Assembly (NCBI GenBank): GCA_028291545.1
Contig: JAQGHR010000149.1
Coordinates: 49,249 to 113,248 of the forward strand
Length of the DNA: 64,000 nt
Source of the DNA: Planctomycetota bacterium
GTDB lineage: Bacteria; Planctomycetota; Planctomycetia; Isosphaerales; Isosphaeraceae
Direction: 5' to 3'
Shown here: one piece after another, positions 8,255 through 16,826 of the stretch
How positions within the stretch are numbered: position 1 is the first letter of the stretch
Layout of the letters: the number at the start of each line of letters is the position of its first letter
Program-made: the position numbers and the translations under genes
Notes under the pieces: model-generated
What the model saw: only the letters and a program-made list of their open reading frames with translations
The model's database searches: none
Told to the model about the DNA's origin: nothing

Positions 8255-8809
8255 TCAATCGACGTCGCCGGTGACGGGACGGGTCGTCGCTTTTCTCGCC
8301 GATTTGGGGACGGGGACCAGCTTGAACGGCGCGAGGTCGTTGGAACCCGACTTGATCGTGACGGTCAGGTTCGAGGACTGCTCGTCGAGGTATTCCACCG
8401 GCACGAGGGCCTTGGTGGCGCCCGCCTTGGCGCCGGGGACGGTCAGATCGGACTCGATCTTGACCTTGTATTCGCCCTCGGCCAGGCCCTCACCGCGATC
8501 GCCCGTCTTGGCGGTGAACGAGCCGTCGGACTCGATCTTGGCGGTGCCCCCGGTGATGTCCGGTTTGTTGGGGACGAAGGTGACGAGCCCCTCGGAAACG
8601 GGCTTGCCGTCCGCGGTGAGAACCTTCCCCTTCACCGGGTTGAGCGCGAGCTTCGGCAAGGCCACCGGCGAAGGCTCGGACGAGCATCCGGCCAGGACCA
8701 ACGCCGAGATCAGCGAGAAGACGGCCCACATGGACAAGACGCCAATCGATCGGGCCGCGGCCTGGAAGGACTCTTGTTCGGCGAACGCGTTGTTCATTCT
8801 TCGTGTCAT
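8255..8809 (-). CDS. Small lipoprotein paired with DUF1559, copy 2
   Basis: 184 residues as given. The lipobox is LAGC with Cys at about residue 42 (SLISALVLAGCSSEP), so the n-region is long and a start at Met5 (8797) or even Met27 (8731) is possible. The mature part has the same layout as the lipoprotein at 6215-6658: VKGKVLTADGKPVSEGLVTF, then SDGSFTAKTGD, EGEYKVKIESD and YLDEQSSNLTVTIKSGSN. It lies 70 bases upstream of DUF1559 copy 2, so it is the first gene of the second cassette. The carboxypeptidase-regulatory-like fold is inferred from the strand pattern and is common in planctomycete lipoproteins. Confidence 0.85.
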   Translation of the reverse strand: MTRRMNNAFAEQESFQAAARSIGVLSMWAVFSLISALVLAGCSSEPSPVALPKLALNPVKGKVLTADGKPVSEGLVTFVPNKPDITGGTAKIESDGSFTAKTGDRGEGLAEGEYKVKIESDLTVPGAKAGATKALVPVEYLDEQSSNLTVTIKSGSNDLAPFKLVPVPKSARKATTRPVTGDVD

Positions 8810-9493
8810 GGGATCGCGTGTCTCGGGTTCTTGGGCGAGCCTCTCGGTATGGGCCGAGAGGAGTGGTGATGATCCGCTTGCGATTCGTGCTGGCTGCGTC
8901 GCCGATCTGACGGGTTACAGAGTCGCGGGGTGCAGATCGTCGGCAGTCGGGTCGAGCGGAGGCCGGGTTCCGGTCATCACCGTTCGAGGGTTGCCTCTCC
9001 CCCGAACGCGTTCCGGCGGGACTATGATAGGGGCCAAGTATGAAGGACTGATGAACGTGACGAGAGTTGCGTATTAATTCCGGGAATATCTGACGATCTC
9101 AATACGGGGAAATGGTTTGCGATGGAGTCGGTGGGTCGAAGGGCTGCCCCTGATCTCCACGGTAAAAGGCGAGAATCGAAGAGTTTCACGCTCGCGACGC
9201 GCACAGGAAGAGAGTTTTAGGCGGGAGGAATCGAGCGCAGCCTGAGGATACGGGGTCGTGGGACGACCAAACCCTGGAGACCCCAGATCCGCGGCCTCCT
9301 GACCAAACCCATCCTCTATCTCTGCGTCCTCTGCATGAACTCTTCGCTTCCGGCTTGGCCCTCATTTCTCTGTCGCTTGACCGGACCGTCAACGCGTACT
9401 TAGAATCGACGACACATCCCGGCGGTATCCGCTCATCCTCCTTGATTTTTCGTCGCGAGAACCACGGGAATCGTCCTCCGGAGGAGTCCCGCC
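8810..9493. other. Long intergenic region between divergent genes
   Basis: The stretch separates the minus-strand lipoprotein from the plus-strand DUF1573 gene. No open frame has a recognisable protein motif. A candidate promoter for the plus-strand gene is at 9377-9406. Short polypurine/polypyrimidine segments occur near 9170-9340 without clear symmetry. Confidence 0.4.
9377..9406 (+). promoter_or_regulatory. Candidate sigma70-type promoter for the DUF1573 gene
   Basis: TTGACC at 9377-9382 and TAGAAT at 9401-9406 are separated by 18 bases, about 90 bases upstream of the start codon at 9494. This is a consensus match only. Confidence 0.4.
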
Positions 9494-10687
9494 ATGTCGA
9501 GTCCGGATCGTCCGCATCAACCCGACGACGCGGCCCGGCCCGCCGAGTCGTCCTCGTTGATGCGCTGGCTGATCGCGTCGGCGATCATTGTCCTGCTGGC
9601 CGTCGGCGTCGGTATCGGCGTGACGATGCTGCCCACGGAGGAAGGCAACAGCCTCACGTACAAGATTCCCACCAAGCCCAAAGGTCCGCCGGGCAAGGTG
9701 GTGCTGTCGGAAGACGCGACTTACAAGTTTGACGTCATGCCCCAGAACACCAAGGGGAGCCACCCCTGGAAGTTCACCAACGGCGGCGTTGGCGACCTGG
9801 AGCTGAGCCTGGGCCCTCATGACTGTTCCTGCACGATCGCGAATCTGCCCGATGAGAAATCGCACTACACGCTGAAGCCCAACGAGACGATCGAGGTCAA
9901 GCTGACCTGGGATACCAAGGTCTTCGACGGGAAATTCCGCAAGACGGCCACGATCAACGTCCTGGGTGACCCCGAGCGCGAACAGGTGGTCTTCGCCGTC
10001 GACGGCACGATCAAGCCGGCCGTGACGGTCGCCCCGCCGGAGCGCATCATCGCGTTTGGCTCGTTCCCGAACGACCAGTCGGTGAAGGGGGAGTTCGCGA
10101 TCGGTTCGGCCGACAAGCCCGACCTCAAGATCCTCTCGCTGACGTCGAGCCGGCCCGAGGAGATCGTCTTGACGCTCAGCCCCCTGTCCGAACAGCAACG
10201 CCAGTCGGCCGGGTGGACGTCGATGAAGGGCGGCCATCTCATCCAGGTCGAGGTCAAGCCCTCCAAGAGCCTCGGCCCGTTCGGCGAGGAGGTCATCGCG
10301 ACGACCGATCACCCGCTGGTGAAGGAGATTCGGCTCAGCGTGAGCGGCAAGCGTGTCGGCCCGATCGCCGTCGTGCCCGAGACCGCGCGCATGCATCAAG
10401 TGAACTCCGCCGAAGGTGCCGCCACCACCGTGATGATCACCGTCCGCAATGCGCCGGAAACGAAGTTTGAAGTGCTCGAAGTCCCCGATTACTTGAAGGT
10501 GGAGATCACGCCGGCCGATGTTAAAGTCGGGTCCGCCGCCAAGATCCGCCAATACCGGATGACCGTCACCGTGCCCCCCGAGACCCCCGCGGGGAAGATC
10601 GAGGGGGCGATCGTCCTGAAGTCGGACCATCCCCTGGCGGACCGGGTCAAGATTCCGGTGGAGATCACCGTGCTCAGCGGGCAATAA
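9494..10687 (+). CDS. DUF1573 domain-containing membrane-anchored protein
   Basis: 397 residues, with a GGAGGAG ribosome-binding site just upstream of the start. One transmembrane helix (residues 24-44) is preceded by a hydrophilic, proline-rich 23-residue tail, so the bulk faces the periplasm. The DUF1573 unit (about 70-175) shows WKFTNGGVGDLELSLGPHDC followed by SCT, and a strand-rich region ending with FAVDGTI. Two more immunoglobulin-like stretches follow (about 180-290 and 295-397, ending VVLKSDHPLADRVKIPVEIT style strands). DUF1573 is an Ig-like fold of unknown role. The tetraheme lipoprotein gene follows about 190 bases downstream on the same strand and may belong to the same function. 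Confidence 0.9.
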   Translation: MSSPDRPHQPDDAARPAESSSLMRWLIASAIIVLLAVGVGIGVTMLPTEEGNSLTYKIPTKPKGPPGKVVLSEDATYKFDVMPQNTKGSHPWKFTNGGVGDLELSLGPHDCSCTIANLPDEKSHYTLKPNETIEVKLTWDTKVFDGKFRKTATINVLGDPEREQVVFAVDGTIKPAVTVAPPERIIAFGSFPNDQSVKGEFAIGSADKPDLKILSLTSSRPEEIVLTLSPLSEQQRQSAGWTSMKGGHLIQVEVKPSKSLGPFGEEVIATTDHPLVKEIRLSVSGKRVGPIAVVPETARMHQVNSAEGAATTVMITVRNAPETKFEVLEVPDYLKVEITPADVKVGSAAKIRQYRMTVTVPPETPAGKIEGAIVLKSDHPLADRVKIPVEITVLSGQ

Positions 10688-10875
10688 GGACGAGCGGGCG
10701 GGCGGACACCAGAATCGGTCGGATTTGAGGGCCTCGGTTCGAGATCGTGAAGACGGGTTAGGTCAAGACGGGCCTGAGTCACCCGATCTCCAATCGCGGA
10801 CGTCGGATTTCGAAAAGGCCCGGGATCGAAGTCTGGCCTGCCAGAGTTCGACCCCGGGTGGCTCGAAGGAACGAG

Positions 10876-12495
10876 ATGACGATGATCATGCGCCGAACCT
10901 CGAACTGGCCTGCCGCGGTCGCCGTGGGCCTGTCGCTGGCGACCCTCATCGTCGTCGGCTGCACAGGGAAGACCCCGCCGGCCGCCGCCGTGCCCGGCGG
11001 CGGTGCCGAGGCAGATACCACGGGGAGCCGGCCGGCCGAGGCCGACGCCAAGCCGCTGGCGAATTTCCCCGACGACCTCGCCGGAGTCCTGCTCATCTCC
11101 GGTGAGATGGTGGGCTATACCGAGCCTTGCGGTTGCACGGCCGGGCAGAAGGGCGGCCTGATCCGTCGCCTGGCCTTCACCGACCTCCTGCGCACCGAGC
11201 GCAAGTGGCCGCTCGCGCTGATCGACCTGGGCAGCCTCATCAACGACCCGCATAAGCACGGCGGGCCGGAGCAAACGAAGATCAAGTTCGACACGTCCTT
11301 GAAAGCCCTCACGAAGCTCCAGTATTCGGCCATCGCCCTCAGCGCCGAGGATCTCAAGCTCGGCGTGGACGAGACCCTCATGCGGTTCTTGAACACCCTG
11401 CCCGACGGCCCGGACGCCCCCAAGGTGGTCGTGGCCAACGTCACGCCGGTGGACGGGTTTGGCTTCGAGAAGCGTATCCGGCCGAGCATTCGCACCGCCG
11501 TCGGACCCCTCAAGATCGGCGTGACGGCCGTGCTCGACCCCGAGGCGTTCGCCAGGATCAAGGACGACGCCAAGGACAACCTGCTGACCGTTCAAGCCCC
11601 GGAGAAGGCTGCCGAATTGGCGCTTGCCGACCTGGAAAAGGACACCGATCTTCAAATCCTGATGGTCCAGGGCCCCGTGGAAATGGCCCGGCGGCTGGGC
11701 CTGGCGAATCCGGGGTTCGACATCGTGGTCGCGACCTCCGATTTCGTCGATCCCAAGGACAAGCCCGAGACCCTCAACGGCGGGCGAACCTGGCTCGTCA
11801 GCGTCGGCCGCAAGGGCCAATACATCGGCGCCGTCGGCCTGCCCAGGGACCTGAAGAAGCCGAAACTGTATCAGCGCATCACCCTCGCCCCTCGGTTCGA
11901 CCGCTACAAGGGCCGCGCGGAGGAGATGCGCAAGCTGATCGACGAGGAGTTCGTCGCCGACCTGAAGTCGGCCGACGTCCTGGCGAAATACATCAAGATC
12001 CCCTATTCCCACGGCACCGTGACAAGCAACGCCACCTACGTGGGCGCGGAGACCTGCAAGGGCTGCCATCCCAACACGTACAATAAATGGCAATCCACCC
12101 AGCACGCCCACGCGTACGAATCGCTCACGAAGGACCCCAAGCGGAATCGCGAGGCCGACGCCGATTGCGTCCGCTGCCACACCACGGGGTTCGAGTTCAT
12201 CGGCGGGTTCACGACCGCGGAAACCACTCCGTTCCTCAAGGGCAACCAGTGCGAGAACTGTCACGGCCCCGGCTCGGCTCACGCCGCCTCGCCCGACGAT
12301 CCGGCCATTCGCAAGAGCATCGCCCGTACCGCCGAGGAGTTCCGCAAGAGCGACACCGGCTGCATCAATTGCCACGACGAGGATAACTCCCCGCACGGAT
12401 TCGATTTCCCCGTGATGTGGAGCAAGATCATGCACAGGGGTCTCGACGATATGAAGGACCCCAAGGTGCATCAGGGCGTCAAGGTCGCCCGGTGA
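10876..12495 (+). CDS. Tetraheme cytochrome c lipoprotein with metallophosphatase-like N-terminal domain
   Basis: The ATG at 10876 follows GAAGGAAC and gives about 539 residues; a GTG at 10858 is an alternative. A lipoprotein signal ends in VVGC about 24 residues in. The N-terminal domain (about 60-350) has the motif EPCGCTAGQKGGLIRR and the alternating beta/alpha pattern of the 5'-nucleotidase-like part found in some multiheme proteins, but I see no full metal-binding set. The C-terminal third contains four CxxCH heme sites: CKGCH (12055-12069), CVRCH (about 12168), CENCH (12250) and CINCH (12361), with several free His. This resembles the cytochrome c554 family. It is probably a periplasmic electron carrier or redox enzyme; the substrate is unknown. 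Confidence 0.88.
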   Translation: MTMIMRRTSNWPAAVAVGLSLATLIVVGCTGKTPPAAAVPGGGAEADTTGSRPAEADAKPLANFPDDLAGVLLISGEMVGYTEPCGCTAGQKGGLIRRLAFTDLLRTERKWPLALIDLGSLINDPHKHGGPEQTKIKFDTSLKALTKLQYSAIALSAEDLKLGVDETLMRFLNTLPDGPDAPKVVVANVTPVDGFGFEKRIRPSIRTAVGPLKIGVTAVLDPEAFARIKDDAKDNLLTVQAPEKAAELALADLEKDTDLQILMVQGPVEMARRLGLANPGFDIVVATSDFVDPKDKPETLNGGRTWLVSVGRKGQYIGAVGLPRDLKKPKLYQRITLAPRFDRYKGRAEEMRKLIDEEFVADLKSADVLAKYIKIPYSHGTVTSNATYVGAETCKGCHPNTYNKWQSTQHAHAYESLTKDPKRNREADADCVRCHTTGFEFIGGFTTAETTPFLKGNQCENCHGPGSAHAASPDDPAIRKSIARTAEEFRKSDTGCINCHDEDNSPHGFDFPVMWSKIMHRGLDDMKDPKVHQGVKVAR

Positions 12496-12500
12496 GAGCA

Positions 12501-12589
12501 ATTCGAGAACGCAGATTCGAGAGGCGAGACCAGGGAATAACGAGGTCGCACGGTCTCGAACCTTCACTCTCGAATCTCCGATCTCGAAT
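12501..12589. repeat. Inverted repeat after the cytochrome gene
   Basis: The arm at 12501-12523 (attcgaga....agattcgagag) pairs with 12567-12589 (ctctcgaatct....tctcgaat), with mismatches limited to a few central bases. It starts five bases past the cytochrome stop codon. A partial relative sharing ctcgaatctccgat occurs at 14201-14248. Confidence 0.65.
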
Positions 12590-12675
12590 CCGCACGGATC
12601 TCCCCTTGGCCCTCGCTTCCATCGCGGCTACTCTGTGGCGAAATCCGCATTTCCCCGCCGGAAAGGAGTCCCGCG

Positions 12676-13005
12676 ATGGCCACCGCCGCGCCCGCATCCA
12701 AGTTTGAGGCGCTCGTCGCCAAGTATCGGGTCGATCACACCCATCCGGTCAACCACGTGATGCATATCGGCGTCGGCTGGCCGATGGTCGCCGCGGCGCT
12801 GTTGCTCCTGCCGTTCAAGCCGCTCTGGTCGGTCGCCCTCATCCTCGGCGGCTATGCGGTCATGTTCACCGGTCACTTCGTGTTCGAGAAGAACACCCCC
12901 ACGATTCTCAAGCATCCGAGCACCCCGTTCGTGATGGCCTGGTCGGTGATCCGCGGGCTTTGCGGCGGCCTCGCGCGCCTGGCAACAGGCGGTCGGGGGC
13001 GGTAA
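12676..13005 (+). CDS. Mpo1-like (DUF962) small membrane protein
   Basis: 109 residues with an AAAGGAG ribosome-binding site. It shows the DUF962/Mpo1 signature: HTHPVNHVMHIGVGWPM near residues 23-39, two hydrophobic segments (about 37-52 and 56-70), and GHFVFEKNTPTILKHP near 71-86. The conserved His residues are the presumed Fe(II) ligands in the yeast 2-hydroxy-fatty-acid dioxygenase Mpo1. Bacterial relatives are unassigned. It ends 53 bases before the Uma2 gene, so the two may be co-transcribed. Confidence 0.85.
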   Translation: MATAAPASKFEALVAKYRVDHTHPVNHVMHIGVGWPMVAAALLLLPFKPLWSVALILGGYAVMFTGHFVFEKNTPTILKHPSTPFVMAWSVIRGLCGGLARLATGGRGR

Positions 13006-13057
13006 ACTCCAGGCAGGAATGACCCAATCGCGCCTGAATCCGCCGGGAGTCTTTGCG

Positions 13058-13747
13058 ATGGCGACCGTCACGGAAACCCCGACGATTCCCCCGACGAACC
13101 CGATCGCCACCACCCCTCACCCGATCGCCCCGGCCGATCTCCCGGCCCTCGACGGCCCGAGACGACTCGTCCCGAGCGATCATGGCCGGAGGATGGCGTT
13201 CGAAGACTTCATTCGCTGCGATTTCGAAGATGGATGCCTCTACGAACTCGCGCGAGGAGTCATCGTCGTGACCGAAGTTCCGGGGATTCACCACGGGCGG
13301 ATTGTCAACCGTACGTCCGATCTGTTCTCCCAGTACAACCGCGAGCACCCAGGCATCATCAACTATCGGGCAGGCGGCGGCGAATGCCGCCTTCGACTCC
13401 CAGGCATGCGGTGCGATCGCCATCCCGATCAAGCCGTCTACCTCTCCCCTCCGCCCGACACCGGCCCCAAACTCTGGACCCGCTGGGCTCCCGACCTCGT
13501 CGTGGAAATCGTCTCCGAGGGCGGCGAGGAGCGGGATTATGGCGAAAAACGCGAGGAATATCTCCGCGCGGGCGTCCGCGAATACTGGATCTTGAACCCC
13601 AGGACGCGCGTCCTCCACGCCCTCCAGCGCGCCGGCGACGTCTGGGAGGAGGAGACGGTCAATGCGGATCAACTCTACCGCTGCCCGCTACTCCCCGGTC
13701 TCGAAGTTCGCCCCGACGACCTCTTCGGCCCCGGCGTCGTCGAGTAG
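13058..13747 (+). CDS. Uma2 family (DUF820) PD-(D/E)XK nuclease-fold protein
   Basis: About 229 residues from the ATG at 13058, which follows GGGAG; an ATG at 13019 is possible. The Uma2 domain spans residues about 30-215: MAFEDFIRCDFEDGCLYEL, then GGGECRLRLPGM, and the core APDLVVEIVSE plus REEYLRAGVREYWILNPR, which supplies the Asp, Glu and Lys-type residues of a PD-(D/E)XK site. The end is a typical PLLPGLEVRPDDLF. Uma2 proteins are present in many copies in planctomycetes and cyanobacteria; their targets are not known. The first 25 residues are low-complexity and rich in Pro/Thr. Confidence 0.9.
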   Translation: MATVTETPTIPPTNPIATTPHPIAPADLPALDGPRRLVPSDHGRRMAFEDFIRCDFEDGCLYELARGVIVVTEVPGIHHGRIVNRTSDLFSQYNREHPGIINYRAGGGECRLRLPGMRCDRHPDQAVYLSPPPDTGPKLWTRWAPDLVVEIVSEGGEERDYGEKREEYLRAGVREYWILNPRTRVLHALQRAGDVWEEETVNADQLYRCPLLPGLEVRPDDLFGPGVVE

Positions 13748-13859
13748 AGGGTAGACGCCCGTTCAGAGTCTGGCTTGACAGGGCCGGCTTGGCGCAGCTA
13801 GGATGCCGTGGTCCCGTCCTCACGACCGATCCGCCGACCACGACCGAGGCTTGCGTCTG

Positions 13860-14192
13860 ATGGCCGACCCGATCACGTATGACGACTTCGCCAAGCTGGA
13901 ACTCCGGGTCGCCAAGGTGCTGGACGCCCGCCCGCATCCGAATGCGGATAAGCTCTTGCTGCTCCAGATCGACGTCGGCGGCGAGACCAAACAGATCGTC
14001 GCCGGGATTCGCGCCCATTACACGCCCGAGCAGCTCGTGGGCAAGCTCATCGTCGTCGTGAATAACCTCGCCCCCGCGATGCTGCGCGGCGAGACGTCCA
14101 ACGGAATGCTCCTGGCCGCCACCTCGGGCGAGAAGGTCGTCCTCCTCATGCCCGATGACCCGGAGTGCGTCCCGGGGGCGAAGATCAAGTAG
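13860..14192 (+). CDS. tRNA-binding OB-fold protein (MetRS beta/CsaA type)
   Basis: About 110 residues from the ATG at 13860; an earlier in-frame ATG at 13803 would add a non-conserved, Arg-rich stretch. The whole chain is a tRNA_bind (EMAP-II-like) domain: FAKLELRVAKVLDARPHPNA, then DKLLLLQIDVGGETKQIVAG and LVVVNNLAPAMLRGETSNGM-like strands, ending LLMPDDPECVPGAKIK. In many bacteria this domain is the C-terminus of methionyl-tRNA synthetase; here it is free-standing, as in MetG beta-type or CsaA-type proteins. Binding of tRNA or a chaperone-like role are the two known options. Confidence 0.88.
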   Translation: MADPITYDDFAKLELRVAKVLDARPHPNADKLLLLQIDVGGETKQIVAGIRAHYTPEQLVGKLIVVVNNLAPAMLRGETSNGMLLAATSGEKVVLLMPDDPECVPGAKIK

Positions 14193-14200
14193 CTGAATTG

Positions 14201-14248
14201 GATTCGAGATATGACGGCTCTCTGCCCTCGAATCTCCGATCGCGAATC
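14201..14248. repeat. Short inverted repeat related to 12501-12589
   Basis: gattcgag (14201-14208) pairs with ctcgaatc (14227-14234), and the right side ctcgaatctccgat matches the right arm of the element at 12567-12589. The two look like members of one small dispersed family. Confidence 0.45.
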
Positions 14249-14280
14249 CCCTATCTCGACGCGGGAATGACGAGGCCCAG

Positions 14281-15030
14281 ATGGCGTTCGCCACGATCAA
14301 CTATCACAGCCGATCGCTCCAGAAGGCCTCGTCGTTCAACGTGGTCTTCCCCGATGACCCCAACATTCCGAAGCCGTGGTCCGTGTTCTACCTCCTCCAC
14401 GGCCTGTCGGACGACCACACGATCTGGATGCGCAGGACCAGCATCGAGCGTTATGTCGCCGGCCTGCCGCTGGTGGTCGTCATGCCCGACGGGGGCCGCG
14501 GATGGTACTCGAACGCGGTCGAAGGCTACGCGCATGAAGATGATCTGATCAAAGACGTCGTGGGCCTGGTCGATCACACCTTTCCCGTGAAGGCCGAACG
14601 CGCGGGACGGTGCATCGGCGGCCTCTCGATGGGGGGCTACGGCGCGGTCAAGCTGGGGATCAAGCATCACGACAGGTTCGCCAGCGTGACGTCCCACTCC
14701 GGCGCGACCGGCATCATGCACGACCCGGACCGCATCAAGGGGCTCGGCACCGAGTTCGCCCGCATCTTCGGGGCGAAACCTGCCGATGGCCCGGAAGATC
14801 CGTTCTCGCTCGTCAAGTCCGTCGATCACGGCCGTCTGCCCGCGATGCGGCTCGACTGCGGCACCGAGGATTTTCTCCTCGCTCAGAACCGATCGTTTCA
14901 TAAGCATTTGACCGATCTTCACATCCCTCACGACTACGTCGAATTCCCCGGCGGCCACGACTGGACCTACTGGGACTCGCACGTGCAAGAGGCGATCGCG
15001 TTCCATGCGACGAATCTCAAGCTCAAGTAG
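14281..15030 (+). CDS. Alpha/beta hydrolase, esterase D/S-formylglutathione hydrolase-like
   Basis: 249 residues, cytoplasmic (no signal). The fold begins with SVFYLLHGLSDDHTIWM (oxyanion region, residues 34-50). The nucleophile elbow is GGLSMGGYG with Ser116; the acid is probably Asp197 in LDCGTEDFLL and the base His226 in FPGGHDWTYW. This is the layout of the PF00756 putative esterase family. The substrate cannot be read from the sequence. The RecN gene starts 18 bases after the stop, so the two are likely co-transcribed. Confidence 0.88.
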   Translation: MAFATINYHSRSLQKASSFNVVFPDDPNIPKPWSVFYLLHGLSDDHTIWMRRTSIERYVAGLPLVVVMPDGGRGWYSNAVEGYAHEDDLIKDVVGLVDHTFPVKAERAGRCIGGLSMGGYGAVKLGIKHHDRFASVTSHSGATGIMHDPDRIKGLGTEFARIFGAKPADGPEDPFSLVKSVDHGRLPAMRLDCGTEDFLLAQNRSFHKHLTDLHIPHDYVEFPGGHDWTYWDSHVQEAIAFHATNLKLK

Positions 15031-15048
15031 GGATCGAGGAGGATTCCC

Positions 15049-16746
15049 GTGCTCCGCGAACTCTCGGTGCAAAACCTCGCGCTGCTGGAGGACGCTCGCG
15101 TCGAGCTTCAGCCCGGCTATTGCGTGTGGACGGGCGAGACGGGGGCCGGAAAAAGCCTGTTGCTGACGGCGCTCAGCCTGGTGCTCGGCGGCAAGGCGTC
15201 AACGGACCTCGTGCGGGCCGACAAGCCCGAGGCACGCGCCGCGGCCGTGTTCGAGATCACCGACAGCGGCCTGAGGGCCGACCTTGAAGCGATCCTCGGC
15301 GGGCCGATCGAGGGCGACGACCTGATCCTCATGCGACGGATCTCGACGTCCGGGAAAAGCTCGGCCTCGGTCAACGGCCTGCCCGTCACCGCCGGCACGC
15401 TCCGCGAGGTCGGCGCCCGCCTCATCGACATCCACGGCCAGCACGAGGGCCGCGCCCTGCTGGAGCCCGAGCGGCAACGCGCGCTACTCGATGCCCACGG
15501 CGGGCTGGAACGACTCCTCGCGTTCTATCGCGAAAAACGGCAACGTCACGATGGCCTGCGGAAGCGACGCATCGCACTCGAGGAAGCGGCCGCCAGGCGG
15601 ACGCGGGAGCGTGACCTCCTCGTCTTCGAGCGCGACGAGCTGGCCGCCGCCGAGCCCCGGGTGGGTGAGCACGACGAGCTGACGCACGAGGCCCACCGCC
15701 TGGCGAACGTCGAGCAGGTCCGCGGCGCGACGGCCGAAGGCTATCACGCCCTGTACGAGGCCGACCACTCGGCGCAGGAAATCCTCGAATCGATCGCCCG
15801 CAAGCTCGGCCCACTCGCCGAGAGCGTCCCCGAACTCTCCGACGCCGCGGCCGACCTGGGCCGCCTCGCCGAAGAGGTCCGCGACGTCGCGTACTCGCTC
15901 CGTAAGCTGGGGGAAACCTGGCAGGATGATCCCGAGCGTCTGGAAGAGATCGAGACTCGCCTGGCCCTTTATCGCCGCCTTTCCTCGCGGTTCCGCTGCG
16001 CCCCGGACGATCTGGCCGCGCGTCGGGCCGATGTTGAGGCCCAGCTCGCGGCCCTGGAGCGAGACGACGCGGACCTCGCCGGGCTCGACGGGCCGTTGAG
16101 CGAGTCCTGGGTCGAGCTGAAGGCGGCGGCTTCGGCGCTGACGATCGCGCGACGCAAGGCCGGCAAGGGCTTCTCCCGCGCGGTCCAGGCTCATATGAAG
16201 AGCCTGTGCCTGCCCGAAGCGACGATCGGCGTCGAGGTCGAGCCGATACTTCTGGGAGACGACCCGATGGCCGGGACTCCTCCGGAGGACGGCGCCGACC
16301 GCGTCGAGTTCGTCTTTCGGCCCAATCCCGGGGAGGTCCCCCGACCGCTCCGCAAGATCGCCTCCGGCGGCGAGCTCTCGCGCGTGACACTTGCCGCAAA
16401 GACCGTGCTGGCCGACGTCGATCGCGTCCCCACCCTGGTCTTCGACGAGATCGACACCGGCGTGGGCGGCCGATTGGGCGCCGCGCTCGGCAAGGCGCTG
16501 GCCGAACTGGCGAAGACCCGGCAGGTTCTCTGCGTGACGCATTTGCCCCAGATGGCGAGCTTCGCGAGGCACCAGTGGGTCATTCGCAAGCAGGTGGCAC
16601 GCGGGCGGACCCGCACCACGATTTCTCAACTGACCGAGCCCGACCGGGTCATCGAGCTCGCGGCCATGCTTCGCGGGGACTCGGCCGCCGAGTCCACGCG
16701 GGCCGAGGCCCTGGCCATGCTCGCCGAGGCGAAGGCCGTCTCCTGA
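15049..16746 (+). CDS. recN: DNA repair protein RecN
   Basis: 565 residues with a GTG start preceded by GAGGAGG. It is an SMC-like ATPase acting in double-strand-break repair. It has the Walker A motif GETGAGKSLLLTALSLVLGG (residues about 30-50), the RecN signature DIHGQHEGRALLEPERQRAL near 128, a central coiled coil (about 160-370), then the ABC signature ASGGELSRVTLAAK and the Walker B VFDEIDTGVGGRLG, followed by CVTHLPQMASFA. Length and order are normal for the family. Confidence 0.97.
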   Translation: MLRELSVQNLALLEDARVELQPGYCVWTGETGAGKSLLLTALSLVLGGKASTDLVRADKPEARAAAVFEITDSGLRADLEAILGGPIEGDDLILMRRISTSGKSSASVNGLPVTAGTLREVGARLIDIHGQHEGRALLEPERQRALLDAHGGLERLLAFYREKRQRHDGLRKRRIALEEAAARRTRERDLLVFERDELAAAEPRVGEHDELTHEAHRLANVEQVRGATAEGYHALYEADHSAQEILESIARKLGPLAESVPELSDAAADLGRLAEEVRDVAYSLRKLGETWQDDPERLEEIETRLALYRRLSSRFRCAPDDLAARRADVEAQLAALERDDADLAGLDGPLSESWVELKAAASALTIARRKAGKGFSRAVQAHMKSLCLPEATIGVEVEPILLGDDPMAGTPPEDGADRVEFVFRPNPGEVPRPLRKIASGGELSRVTLAAKTVLADVDRVPTLVFDEIDTGVGGRLGAALGKALAELAKTRQVLCVTHLPQMASFARHQWVIRKQVARGRTRTTISQLTEPDRVIELAAMLRGDSAAESTRAEALAMLAEAKAVS

Positions 16747-16826
16747 ACCCGATGGATTGAATCTCCCGGCCCGCGCCGCCATCATGGGTACATCGAGGCG
16801 AGCCGTCCCTCGGAGGACCCGAACGC

